From Diabrotica undecimpunctata (taxonomy: Eukaryota; Arthropoda; Insecta; Coleoptera; Chrysomelidae): 64,000 nt of DNA. Positions 1-10,134 of this stretch are shown one piece after another. The notes below the pieces were generated by a model. That model saw only the letters and a program-made list of their open reading frames with translations, was not told where the DNA came from and made no database searches. The stretch lies in contig NC_092806.1 of the NCBI RefSeq assembly GCF_040954645.1, positions 132,896,476 to 132,960,475 of the forward strand, given 5' to 3'. How positions within the stretch are numbered: position 1 is the stretch's first letter; every line of letters begins with the position of its first letter. Made by a program: the position numbers and the translations under genes.

Positions 1-246
1 AGACAACCACCAGTGCAAGAGAAGTGTAGGCAGTCGACACATACATTCGGCGTGCATTCGGCATATTCGTGCCTTTTGAAGTGTGTCAAAAAACCGACCA
101 GTGGACGGATAGGCGTGTTTGCTATTCGGGTATTTGTTTATGTGTGGGATTAAAGCAAATAATCGACGAATGTATCCTCCACACTTCGTCTTTGCGGCCG
201 AATATGCCGCCCTAATACGGCATATTCGTACACGTGCGGTGCCGCC
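1..246. repeat. CpG-rich sequence with inverted repeats, possible transposon terminus
   Basis: This stretch is much richer in G, C and CpG than the DNA to its right. It carries a perfect 11-base inverted repeat, CGAATATGCCG at 199-209 and CGGCATATTCG at 218-228, separated by 8 bases. The same CGGCATATTCGT motif occurs earlier near 60-72, so the motif is repeated in both orientations. That pattern is common in the ends of DNA transposons and in foldback elements. No coding frame stands out. The left boundary lies outside the window, so the element type is not determined. Confidence 0.4.
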
Positions 247-745
247 ATGACATTAATGAATATCACGTATAAAATATCATCTACAATTCTAAAAAATAGG
301 CTGGCAGAATATATAGAAAATATCATAGGTAACCATCAGCTAGGTTACAAAAAAGGGAAAAAATCTATTCACAGGTTGAAAAAAATTAATGGGAAATGTT
401 ACGAATATGATATGAGATACACATGCTTGATAGTTTATAAACAGGCCTTCGATAGTCAGAAATTGTCAACGATTACGAAAATGCTAGACTAAATAGGAAC
501 AGCAAAAAAACTTTTAAAACTGATAGACAGAACGGTGAAAGGCTGGAAAAGAAGATAAAAACATTAAAAGAGGCGTTAAACAAGACGATGTGCTATAAGC
601 CTTACTTTTTATAATAGTATTCGCTAGTATTGCTACCAAAACAAAAGTGTCAGGAATAATTTGCAATGTAATACAGTTATCAGGGATTTGTCCTCTAAAA
701 ATCATACGAACCAGCTATATATTGCTGAGAATGTTAATTTTGGGC
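247..745 (+). pseudogene. RTE-like reverse transcriptase fragment (decayed)
   Basis: An 81-residue frame (247-492) reads as the part of a non-LTR reverse transcriptase between the [12 protein letters not shown] block and the catalytic FxxAFDS block: it has YKISSTILKNRL, then NHQLGYKKGKKSIHRL and finally KQAFDS. These match the insect family usually annotated as endonuclease-reverse transcriptase (RTE-like). Coding similarity fades after 492 and stop codons appear, so downstream sequence to about 745 is a degraded continuation at best. Both ends of the element are missing. It cannot encode an active enzyme. Confidence 0.7.
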
Positions 746-780
746 TACCCCGGGCTTCCCCCTAAAACCAGCTCGCATGG

Positions 781-830
781 GGGAAAACGAGAAGCATTGA
801 TTTACCCACAAACTGTACGCCGTAGAAAAA
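781..830. repeat. Short dispersed motif, copy 1
   Basis: The block GATTTACCCACAAACTG followed by TACGCCGTAGAAAAA is closely matched at 41930-41970, where GATTTACCAAGAGTCTG is followed by the same TACGCCGTAGAAAAA. The surrounding bases share a GAAAA-ACG-GAA context but then diverge. It is probably a surviving piece of one dispersed repeat family. I cannot assign it to a known element. Confidence 0.4.
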
Positions 831-878
831 ATTTTTTCATGTTTTATGAAACATGGAAGCATGAAATTCTGGGAATTG

Positions 879-1082
879 TTATATTGTTTGTAGTAGTACT
901 AACAAATTGAGTTCCCTGTATATTGAAGAAGCCAGTTTTTGCGATTTTTGGGCAAAATATGCCAACAGGACGTCTTTATTTATATTGTTTACTTTTTTAT
1001 AAAATTTTAAATACGTCTCATAACCTGCTTTTGATTTTACTGGCAATATATCGTCGCTTTGTAATTTGTTTTTTAATTTCAT
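879..1082 (-). pseudogene. Crypton-type tyrosine recombinase, N-terminal fragment
   Basis: The 67-residue minus-strand frame contains SDDILPVKSKAGYETYLKFY and then NKDVLLAYFAQKSQKL. This is the core-binding (SAM-like) segment typical of animal Crypton-derived tyrosine recombinases, which usually reads LPxKSKxxYExxYxxF followed by VLLAYFxELS. The catalytic domain is absent. It is not simply the missing N-terminus of the Crypton at 3087-4239, because that copy has its own N-terminal region. It is therefore a separate, older fragment. Confidence 0.55.
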
Positions 1083-1090
1083 TTACACCC

Positions 1091-1094
<4 letters not shown>

Positions 1095-1132
<38 letters not shown>
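1095..1132 (+). repeat. Poly(A) run of 38 at the 5' junction of an I-like copy
   Basis: There is an uninterrupted run of A from 1095 to 1132, immediately followed by the first recognisable codons of the I-like fragment. The sequence before it, CACATA at 1090-1095, matches CACATA at 2698-2703 just after the (ATC)n tail. The run therefore probably derives from an A-rich target site that was duplicated and then expanded, rather than from an mRNA tail. Confidence 0.6.
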
Positions 1133-1134
<2 letters not shown>

Positions 1135-2580
1135 TGTGAGAAAGGCATTAATCTTCTTAAATGTGTCACTTGCAGGAAATGGGGTGCTGATCCCAAAGTT
1201 GCATTGATGTTTTACAGGACCTACGTGCGATCAATTTTGGATTACGGATGTGTGTTATACGGATCAGCAAGCAAAACACATTTACTAAAAATAGATCGTA
1301 TTCAGTTTAAAAGTTTGAGATTAACTTTGGGTGCTATGAAATCAACACCATGCCCCCTGTTACTTGCTGAAAGTAATGAAATGCCATTAGAAAATCGTAG
1401 AAATTTATTAGCAACAAAATATGTATTAAAATTAAGGGCTAGAACAAGTGGCCTACTAAGTATGCTGTATGAATTATCCATACAAAATCTAGTAAACAAT
1501 TATTGGAGAATAAAAAATTCACCACCATTAGCAGATGCCTTTCTGGAAACCAATGATTTACCGGTTACACTTTCAACAAATTTTATTAAACCATCTTATA
1601 AATTAGAATTTAATACAATCTTCAAAAAATTAAATATTATATTTCCGAAATATTCAGATTCACATCAAATAAATAACAAGCTGTTGAACTCCATATTGAG
1701 TGATTATACTAATAAAACTATAATTTACACAGATGGCTCTAAACTGAACGATGAGAAAGTAGGGCCTGCAGTGTATATTCCTTCTAAAAACAAATCACTT
1801 AAAATAAAGCTTCCTCCACATTGCCCTATTTACACTGCAGAAGCGGTAGCTATTAGGAAAGCTCTGGATTGGCTAGAGCACACAAATTTGCAAGATGCTG
1901 TGATCATCTCAGACTCTAAGTCAATTCTTAGTGGACTTAATAATACTGAGTTAAACCATAAAACATGTGAGCTGATATGTGACATTAAACAAAAAATGAG
2001 AAACAAAGATATAACATTTATTTGGGCAAAAAGTCACTCCGGGATAAAAGGTAATGAAATAGTAGACGAGCTCGCTAAGGATTCTACTCATTCAGGTATA
2101 CAAGAACATATTTACACAGTATCAGACCTAATCAATTTTTATAATAAAAAAATAAATTTTAACTGGCAAGACAGATGGAAAATATTGGGGAATACTTCAA
2201 ATAATCATTATTACAAGATCCATCCTACGTTACCATCCCTAACAGAATTACCACACATATTCCATTATAATATATCTAAACGATCAGCAGCAACTATTAC
2301 AAGATTAAAAACTAGTCACGGTGCTGTTCCTGCGCACCTGGCTAGATTAAACATTATAGAATCAGGAAAGTGTTTATGCGATAATATTTCCCAGTGTGAT
2401 GTTAATCACATCCTGTTTGGATGTATTAAAAATAAAGCACTCTCATCTACGTTTTATGAAAACCTAGTTAAAAGTAATGTGCAACTTCCAGTAAACATAA
2501 CCCACCTACTGTCATTGAATCAGAAATCTATATACGAACTCATATGTAATCACTTATATGCATCCGGATATATAATATAA
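1133..2580 (+). pseudogene. I-like retrotransposon ORF2, C-terminal part with RNase H (5'-truncated)
   Basis: The open frame encodes about 480 residues. It starts inside the thumb region of a non-LTR reverse transcriptase (RCEKGINLLK, then YRTYVRSILDYG) and continues into a full RNase H domain. The RNase H signatures are visible: IYTDGSKL (first Asp), YTAEAVAIRKAL (Glu), ISDSKSIL (Asp) and the HSGIKGNEIVDELAK block (His and last Asp). The tail has a CLC...C...H..FGC cysteine-histidine cluster common at the end of I-group ORF2 proteins. There is no internal stop or frameshift, so the insertion is fairly recent. Endonuclease and YADD motifs are missing through 5' truncation, so it cannot act alone. 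The frame upstream through the poly(A) run is an artefact. Confidence 0.85.
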
Positions 2581-2699
2581 ATTTAGTACAATCAAGTTTT
2601 TAATTGATAAACATAACATAAATCATTTAAAAATCTGTGGCAAAAGGACTAGTTTCCATGCCAAACACACTATCATCATCATCATCATCATCATCATCA
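1133..2699 (+). mobile_element. 5'-truncated I-like non-LTR insertion with (ATC)n 3' tail
   Basis: The insertion comprises the truncated ORF2, a short 3' UTR (2581-2670) and a tail of about nine ATC repeats (2672-2699). Short tandem-repeat tails instead of poly(A) are usual for I-group elements. CACATA followed by an A-rich stretch occurs on both sides (1090-1095 and 2698-2703) and is the likely target-site duplication. The first preserved codons, RCEK, are the same residues at which the right-hand I-like copy reaches the end of the window. Confidence 0.75.
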
Positions 2700-2817
2700 C
2701 ATAGAAAATAAAATTGAAGAACAATCCATATTTTTAAATTTGCTAACAAATTAAAAATCAACTGTCACTTTATAATAAATCGCAACAGTTTTATCGTATA
2801 TAATATCATAAGAGAGA

Positions 2818-3006
2818 AAATTTTGTCGGCAATATTTTCGCTGGTATGAAAGTTTATTGTCTGGCAATTTTCGCGAATTAAATTTTAACAGTTAAATCAC
2901 GAGACGTCGGTGGAGTGATTTTGTCAAAATTTCATGAGCGAAAATTGCTAAAAGGCAACAAACTTGAATAAAACCAGAAAAAAAATTTGCCGGTAAATAA
3001 TTTTGA
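2818..3006. repeat. Foldback (palindromic) element, about 190 bp
   Basis: The two halves are imperfect reverse complements. The outer left arm TTTTGTCGGCAATATTTTCG pairs with the right-arm sequence ending in TTTGCCGGTAAATAA. The inner left arm AAGTTTATTGTCTGGCAATT, continuing TTCGCG, pairs with GCGAAAATTGCTAAAAGGCA followed by ACAAACTT. The centre carries a further short pair AAATCAC/GTGATTT around 2907. There is no coding frame. It looks like a foldback-type miniature element. I could not find flanking duplications with confidence. Confidence 0.65.
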
Positions 3007-3086
3007 TTTATTGATATTCGACAATACTATTTTACGAGACAATTAATGCACCATATCAACCAAACATAATCTTTATTTATTTGTTA

Positions 3087-4239
3087 AAAATATTAAATGT
3101 ACAATTATTATAAGCTGTAGTAGTTTGCTCATTCTTTTCTACCAAAGCATGATTTTGTGTATTATTGGCCTGTAGCATTTGGGAAGTCGAAGGTCCAGCT
3201 TTATTTGTTGTTCTGAGATTTTCGATCAACTTTTGTTGAGTGACCCATTAATTTAATTAACTCCTGTTCAGAAACACCTTGCTTGAACAAGACTGACACA
3301 GCTGAAGATCGATGAGAATGGTTTGTTATTTTATGTTTCTTTGTATCTATTCCAATTTTTTCAGCTGATATTTTTGTCCACTTAGATACCGTGTTGATTC
3401 CAAGTGGACAGTTTTTGAACCAAGATCCATCCTTCCAGTTAGGGTGAACGGTAAGAAAGAGTCTGTATGATAAAATCTTTGGTCCCCTTTTTTCCATTAA
3501 TTTCAAAAATAATCTAACTGGGTATAAATTTTCGTTTGATGAATTTCTTATCAGCCATTTGCTGCTTGCCAAACTTCTCGAACCGCCTTGATTTGTTTTG
3601 GACAAAATGCTGTTGTAAATCAAAGTCCTTCCGGAAAAAGTGAATCTTGCAATTTACCTCTCCAGCCTCTCCAAGCAAGTTCAAATGAGCAAAGGTGAAA
3701 CTTTTTTTGTGTTCCATTGTGGGTTTCCTCGTCGTAGCTTTGGATGATTTTTAATAGTTCTTTAGTAGATAATGCTTTTGAATTGAGTTTTCTTTTTTCT
3801 TGAACACTTTGAAGCTGCCTCCGCTTAGTATCTCCGGTCAATCTTGTCCATTTAAAAGATATATCTGTGAAAGGGTCGATTTTTATACCGTACTCCATAT
3901 AATATTTTTCTTGTACCGTTTTTGACAATTATGACATTTTGATATTTATTCCACATTTACAGACGACTCTTTATAGTCTCCGCCATTGCCTTTTTTCATG
4001 TTAAAGGCATAATCCTCGAGAATCTTTGCTAGTTCCGTTATGGTAGTACATCTTTCAAGCGTAAAATTTCTCACCCGTATGAACTCCGAAAATTTGGTCC
4101 AAATAGAGCTTCTGGACCTCTGTCTATTCAATGGGACATTTTCCGAAACCAATTTTTTGATTTCTTCACCTGACTGGCATCCACATCTTGATTTTTTGTC
4201 TTTATTCACTGTATATGTCCAAAATTGAATACGCCTCAA
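3087..4239 (-). pseudogene. Crypton-type tyrosine recombinase (decayed, nearly full length)
   Basis: Three minus-strand frames join in order. 4239-3946 is N-terminal, with WTKFSEFIRVRN. 3928-3620 has KALSTKELLKIIQSYDEET and FELAWRGWRGK, hallmark text of the DUF3504-type domain in animal Crypton recombinases. 3623-3087 carries the catalytic end: HSHRSSAVSVLF gives the HxxR-like arginine block and LMGHSTKV the GH block. The protein ends with a typical ANNTQNH and NNCTFN tail at 3087, followed by AATAAA-type signals. At least two frameshifts and stops break it. Such proteins cut and rejoin DNA through a tyrosine nucleophile; this copy is dead. Confidence 0.75.
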
Positions 4240-4676
4240 TGACGTTTGTCAAACTGACAACAATAGAATTACAAGACTTCGTGACGGATCTGTCATAGTT
4301 TTGTCGATGAGAAATCACGGACAGGAAGGAGTTTCGTCAGTAAGAAACGTGGCGATGCTATGACGTTTTATAAGTTAAAAAGTCTAGTGAAATAGTCACA
4401 GTCACAGTATTTTATAGCAGTTGGAAAAGCTTTTGGCGGTCCCTAACGTCCATTTTGACCGGTAAGGGTAGGAACACGTAGAACGCGTGTTGCCGGCGCT
4501 GGCGAGCAAGCGCCAACAAGCGCATGTGTATATTAGCATACTTTGATATGGAACGGTACACAAAGAACGCTTGTCTGAACTTATCGGCGGTTGCAATAAT
4601 CGCTGACCAGCAAACAAGAATGTTCAATATATTATTGTCCAGCTTCTAGGACGCTGGTAGTCGTATTTGGGAGTGT
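4240..4676. other. Non-coding, includes a GC-rich patch
   Basis: No gene is recognised. 4437-4530 is locally CpG-rich with short inverted repeats such as GGCGCT/AGCGCC. It precedes the MADF exon and may be its promoter or the terminus of the PIF/Harbinger element, but I could not identify terminal inverted repeats. Confidence 0.4.
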
Positions 4677-4863
4677 TTGTTTTTGTGCGTTTACACAATA
4701 TTTGAGGCTATAAAAGCATTTATTAACACGATTGACAACGATCAATTGATCAGTCTGGTAGACGAAAGACGGGCTATATGGGATAAACGAGTCAAACAAC
4801 ATTCCAACAGGAATTATGTGGAAAAGTGCTGGAAGGACGTGAGTGTTCAAATGAAAATTAAAG
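4677..4863 (+). pseudogene. MADF-domain protein, first exon (PIF/Harbinger partner gene)
   Basis: The frame reads DNDQLISLVDERRAIWDKRV, then HSNRNYVEKCWKDVSVQMKI. This is the first two helices of a MADF (Myb/SANT-like) DNA-binding domain: LIxLVxxRPxLWDxxxxxHxNRNxxxxxWxxV. It ends at a good splice donor, AAAG|GTAAAC near 4863. PIF/Harbinger transposons encode such a DNA-binding protein beside the transposase, and a transposase C-terminus lies on the opposite strand only 280 bp away. That convergent arrangement supports one element. Further exons were not found, so I treat it as a remnant. Confidence 0.6.
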
Positions 4864-5142
4864 GTAAACAAATGATTTTATTCTTTTATTATATTACACT
4901 ATCTATTTAATTTTTGTTGTTACATACGGCCTGTCGGTCCTAATACATATTTTAGAAACTCTTAATTAAACAATATGATTTCTATCATGTATAACATTTA
5001 GAGCAAAAATAAATAAGTCAAATAGATTATGCACTATTACAAAAATATGTTTACACAAAATAAACTAAAGGGTTATTGGTAAAGTACGTAGTGAGTAAAT
5101 CCCTAACACTTTTTGCCTCACTTGTCGGTCTTTCGAGGGGTT

Positions 5143-5296
5143 TTATTTATTGTTTGACACAGGAATTACTGCTGCATCAGCTAAATGATGTGTTATGCCT
5201 TCCATATCAATAACGGTATTGTGCAAAATACATATACACTTAATAATACTATCTAAAACGTTATTTTTTTGGACAAAAAATTGCAAAAAAGGGGGG
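5143..5296 (-). pseudogene. PIF/Harbinger transposase, C-terminal fragment
   Basis: On the minus strand the codons before the TAA at 5143-5145 read NVLDSIIKCICILHNTVIDM, then EGITHHLADAAV. The motif IIKCICILHN is the end of the DDE_4 nuclease domain of PIF/Harbinger transposases (usual form IVxAxCVLHN), the helix just after the last catalytic acid. Everything upstream is replaced at about 5297 by an I-like ORF1 remnant. It pairs with the MADF exon at 4677-4863 as the second gene of one decayed element. Confidence 0.6.
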
Positions 5297-6245
5297 ACCC
5301 AAGGCATAGACACAGAAAGCAATAAAACGAATCAACAAGAAAAACCAAACCAAAAAGTTCATCTATATGCGGAAAAGGTTTATATTTGTTAAAGGTATGT
5401 ATTTATTGAAAAAGCAAATATAAAAAATATTAATAAACTGCACCCTTTGAAGGTAGGTCATATTCTGCATTAAAAATTAGCTATTAAAAATATTCTGAAT
5501 ATTGATAAAGCAAGGAGGAATGGAGTAAGGGTTCGAGTAAAAAGCACTACTGATGCAAACAATTTAGTAATGAACGAAAATCTGAAAAGAGTATATAAAA
5601 GCATACATTCCAAATAATTGACTTAAAAGGAAAGGTAAGAATGAAAATTTCAGTAACATAAGTTTACTCAAAAGAAAAATCGTTACAAATAAGGAAAAAG
5701 GTTATGTCCCCAGAAAGATGGAGCTACTTACTTTTGGAAATATAATTACCAAATATGTATACATAAAATAGCGTTGCATGTGTTGTTGATCCCCATGTGC
5801 ACAAAGTTATCCAATGCTTTAAATGTTTAGAACATGGACACATATTGGGTAATTGTAACAGTATAAAAAGTAGATCTATTAACTGTGGTTATAAAAAACG
5901 ATCAACACAACTGTCGAGATCATCAAGACAGTTTTTGCATTCACCGTAAAAACTTTAAACACAAATCTATCTACAAACAGTGTTTAAAATTCAAAGAACA
6001 GAAAAGACGAAATTAAAAGACACATTGCCGAAAAAAATTTAACTTTTATTGAAGCTAAAGCAAGCCTTAAATAAAGACTTTTATACATCTGTTGTTAGTA
6101 CAATAAATAGCTAGGAATTATTAGATACACTAAATAATAGAAACTTTTCACCTCTAGTAAGACACATACAAACCAGAGGTATATTTAATCCATCCACATC
6201 TAATATTCAAAAACAATCACAGAAAGCAGCTACAAGTCAACCTTA
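5297..6245 (+). pseudogene. I-like retrotransposon ORF1 (gag-like), decayed
   Basis: Frameshifted pieces align in order with the intact ORF1 at 60273-61715. Here LHPLKVGHILH, with GVRVRVKSTTDANNLV after it, corresponds to LHPLFVGDILH and RIKVSLKTCSDANALV there. Zinc-knuckle text CFKCLEHGHILGNC (5818-5859) corresponds to CFRCLRYGHISRQC, and a later FIEAK is shared. Many stops and indels are present. No ORF2 follows; similarity ends near 6245. It is an older, separate subfamily. Its left edge coincides with the end of the Harbinger transposase fragment, so it may have inserted there. Confidence 0.65.
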
Positions 6246-6767
6246 AGCGAAATTCAAAAAAGGATTCTATTTCTTTAACGTTGAAGGCAGATGGTCTTTG
6301 TCTACAATCTCTTATGTGCGAGGCTCAACCATAAGGCAGTCCAGCTCTAAAATTTTACTTTTTATTAAAACCATGATTTTATCATTTTCCATATATGAAC
6401 GTCCCCTAACGGAAAAAATTACCTGCACCTATTTAAACCTCTTTTGTACATGAACCGTATAGTGAAGAAAACACAATACTGTTGTATTTTTATTTTGGCC
6501 CCCCCCCCCCCCAGAGTCAGCGAAGATCTGCAGATTTTCAACACTTTGTGGTGAGTATTTACAAAGTGGAATAACCGTCTGATTCTGGGTACAGGTAAAA
6601 TACACTTTGACCGCTGCTTATAATGTGCACATCAAAGCTGAACACTTACAGTTGATTTTGTAGTAGACATTATTGGTTTTCAACATTGGGTACACATAAG
6701 TTTTTCTCAAAATCTACACGGATTGATTATCTGTTTAATTTGCTTTTAACTTGTGCAGTTTTAACGT
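6246..6767. other. Non-coding interval with a C14 homopolymer
   Basis: I see no gene. A run of 14 C lies at 6499-6512, unusual in this AT-rich setting. The remainder is unassigned AT-rich sequence, probably transposon debris. Confidence 0.4.
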
Positions 6768-8268
6768 ATGATAATCGACGATAAAGAAGTAACTGAAAAA
6801 TGGAAAGAGTATTTTAGAGACCTTCTAAACATCATACAGGAAGAACAGCACAAAGAAGAGATCTATATCACAGCGGATATGCCCGTCAAAAATCCCTCCT
6901 TTGAAGAAACCCAAAAAGCCTTAAATAAGCTGAAAAATCACAAAGCGCCAGGTATGGACGAGATACCAGCAGAACTCCTGAAATATGGGGGAGACGCACT
7001 ACATCGCCAAATCCACCATCTAATAACGCGCATATGGTTAGAAGAAAAGATACCAGCACGATGGAAGGAAAACATAATAGTTCCCATCCACAAAAAAGGG
7101 GACAAAACAAAATGCGCGAATTATAGAGGAATTTCACTCCTAAACACGGCATCTCAAACATCATTCTTAGTAGACTAATCCCTTATGCTGAAAATGTCCT
7201 AGGCGAATATCAAGCCGATTTTAGGGCAAACAGATCAACAATAGATCAACTATTCACGCTAAGACAACTTCTAGAAAAGGGATGGGAGTATAACAGACCC
7301 ATACACAATATTTTCATAGATTTTTGACAGGCGTATGATAGCGTAGAAAGAAGCCAAGTATGGAATGCCATGGCGGAGTTCTCAATATCAAAGAAACTCA
7401 TTTGGATGACCAAAGTCTGTATGGAGGGTGGAATATCTAAAGTAAATGTAAATAATAAACTGTCTGGCAGCTTTGAAATCAACAGTGGACTCAAACAGGG
7501 TGATGCGTTATCTCCACTACTTTTTAATCTTGTATTAGAGAAAGCCATGAGGTCGGCTGAAATAAAAACAGAATTGCTATCGGTTTAAGGTCCTAAGCTA
7601 TTACTCGCATATGCAGACGATATAGATCTCGTTGGAAACTCCAACCTATCCACGAAAGACATCTTCAACAAGATGGAAGAAGCAACAAGTGAAGTAGGGC
7701 TGAAGATTAATGAAGAGGAGACGAAATATATGTGTATAAATAAAACGGCAGAAGAGACAGAATAGGACAAAATGTGACGGTCAACACCTTCAATTTCGAA
7801 AGAGTACAACGTTTTAAGTATCTGGGGGCCGTAATTACAGCTGACAACGATGTTACTGAAGAAATAAAAGACAGCTCAGCTCAAAAAAGCTCAGACGCTT
7901 TGAACGAAAAATACGTCCGAAAAATTTTCGGACCTCACCATGACATCACCGCAAACCAGTATAAGATCAGAACCAATATCGAATTAAAAGCACTCTACAA
8001 TGACGCCGCCATTGTCCAAGAAATTAAATTACAGCGACTAAGATGGGCAGGCCACGTGCACAGACTGCATAACGAGAGACTTGTAAAACTGGTATGGGAG
8101 GAGATTCCCACAAGCAAAAGACCACTCGGACGTCCCAGAATGCGATGGAGAGATAACATCCAAGCAGATCTCCGGAAAATGAACATTCCATTTGACCCTA
8201 GGTTGATGGAAGACCGAACAAATTGGAAAAACGTTGTACAGTCAGCCAAGACCCACCCAGGGTTGTAG
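6768..8268 (+). pseudogene. RTE-like reverse transcriptase pseudogene (5'-truncated)
   Basis: The copy begins in the linker before the polymerase ([12 protein letters not shown]). It runs through [29 protein letters not shown] and NYRGISLL, then RTs blocks FRANRSTIDQLFTLRQLL, IFIDF*QAYDSVER, LKQGDALSPLLFNL and YADDIDLV (7602-7626). The C-terminus has LRWAGHVHRL, GRPRMRWRDNIQADLRKM and ends SAKTHPGL at 8268. Frameshifts occur near 7160, 7587 and 7765, an in-frame TGA sits just before QAYDS at 7325, and about 60-70 residues are missing between EEIKD and the SSAQKSSDALN join near 7870. The endonuclease is absent. It is dead. Confidence 0.85.
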
Positions 8269-8343
8269 CGCTACGCGATGATAATGAAGTTTTAACTTAG
8301 TGTTTGCTGAACTTATTTTGATTTCAACTTAAGTATTTCTTTT

Positions 8344-9094
8344 TATCTTCAGTTACAAAATTTTTAAGTCATTTTCCAACGATTGCTTTTTAACACTTAT
8401 TTGGTCACAGAAACTGCAGGTTTTCGTTTTAGGATACTTGACGGAAATATTGTAACATGTATTGAAAATATTTCTGTATGAATCAACAGAAAGCTGAACA
8501 TTTGAATTAGCCACTTTAAAAAGCTGGAACATTTTTGATACATTAAGGTTTTCTGGTAGACACTTTTTTTTATAGTCGTTAAGACAAATGAGCTTCGCGC
8601 AATTGAATGATTCTATATGTTGTTTTATGAGCCAAACTGTTTCTTCGGATAGCTACGGAGTTTATCAATTATTTTTTTTTGAAACCATAAATTGCAGAAA
8701 AAGCTCTTTTGCAAAACACCAAATTTTGTGACCACTCCTTTTAATACGTCTCTAACTTTATATTTACATGATACATCTTTTAACTTGGCGTTTTTAATGC
8801 TAACACTATGCCAACAGTTTTGTACTGGTAAGATAGAAATCAAGCCACATAAGTTAGAATTCTTTTCATTTGTATTCGCCAACAAGTTAAATTTGTTAAT
8901 TATACTCCCTAATCTCAAAAGGTTTGGTATCAAAACAATTTTTATTGCATTTACAGTCGGATCCTTGTTCGTGACTTTGCACCCTGATTTTCTTAGCTAC
9001 ATCTCGCATTCTTCCGAATCATTTTCTTTTTTTCGACGAACTTTGAACAAAAGCTTCACCACTCTCGCTTTCTTCTTCATGAGAAATATTCATT
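8344..9094 (-). pseudogene. Transposase-like protein of an unnamed insect family, N-terminal half (copy 1)
   Basis: The minus strand encodes, from 9094 down: an acidic start MNISHEEESESGEAF, a basic block RMRDVAKKIRVQSHEQGSDC, then CKCNKNCFD, VCK/FF-like text (VLQKSFFCNLW) and, after a frameshift near 8625, WLIKQHIESFNCAKLICLN, KKCLPENLNVSKMFQLF, DSYRNIFNTCYNISVK and KTKTCSFCD. That order (CxCxxxC, a cysteine-phenylalanine block, HIxSF, LNxxKMxxLY, YxxIFNxxxN, CxxC) is one I know from many uncharacterised insect transposase-like proteins. I cannot name the superfamily safely; Sola-type is a guess. The C-terminal half is missing. Two more copies lie in this window. Confidence 0.55.
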
Positions 9095-9109
9095 TTTAAT
9101 TAAAATCAG

Positions 9110-10134
9110 TAATACTATTAGCAGACTAATTTTATCAAACAAAATACTGAGACTGAATGTGAGTGTGTGACCTACAGCATTGTCAAAACAGCACTGCTTT
9201 AAAATAGGAAAGCGCGCTTTTAGTCAGTGGCTTTACTCCTTTTTCCCCATGACGCACGGACTTGACCCCTTCTTGCCGCTAGTGCATAATAAAAGATAAT
9301 AATAAAAATAGATGCTAGAACCATTTTTCCCACGAAACTTTATATAAATGTGAAGTACTCAGCCAGATCTACCACAATCCAACAAAAATTAGCTTTGTGA
9401 AAAATAGTGACATGGCCCGTTTTTGCCTCTACCTCTATCGTTTACTATGATTTATAAGGCTCCATAGAGAACTAATCATCTACATATATCCACTATACTG
9501 TGGGTTTTAAATTTGGTTTAGAAATAATATTTGTTTCGAAGTCTTCCATAAATATATTCTCTAATAATGGAAATAAAGCAGAACCTCTTGCTAGATCAAT
9601 ATTTTTGAAGCGAAGCTTCTGTATTGGTCTTGTATTATTTTTTTGTATATTAAAATGCTGAGGCGATGACAAGGCATATAATGCAACGAAATAGCCTATT
9701 TTATGGCGCTATTTCTACTATCGAAACGCCTTGGTAAGACGCTGTAAACAGTGTAAACAGTTGGAAGAGTTCATTTACGAATCAAAATGGCTCTAAATTA
9801 AAAATTCGAGGTTACTTAAAACAATAAATGTTTGATTGAATCATTTTATTTACATTAACTTTTAGAATCATCAATTTAAATTCTACTTAAAAAATATTTA
9901 TAAACATTTTACTAAATTGTCGTATTTATTACATCAATTTTTATATCGATTTAAATTTAAAAATATTTACATTAATATTTTTGAAAATTTTATTCAGAAT
10001 TAAATATTGCAAGATTTGATAAAGTATTGATAAAGTTTTGGTTTAGAAGTCATTACCGGTTAAAAATGTATGACCGGAAATTTGACAAAAATGACTAAAA
10101 ATTAGTGAAATCGTAATCAATCGACAGTGTGCTC
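9110..10134. other. AT-rich interval, no gene seen
   Basis: No convincing coding frame or named repeat. 9170-9290 is somewhat GC-richer and lies upstream of the minus-strand gene fragment, so it could hold that element's promoter or terminus. From 9540 to 10130 the sequence is strongly AT-rich. Confidence 0.4.

Noticed and set aside
1066..1132. Lysine-run N-terminus of the 504-residue frame
   Set aside because: It is the poly(A) run read as Lys codons; the real coding similarity starts at RCEK (1133).
2664..2699. CRISPR-like array at the ATC repeats
   Set aside because: It is a simple trinucleotide tail without spacers; the genome is eukaryotic.
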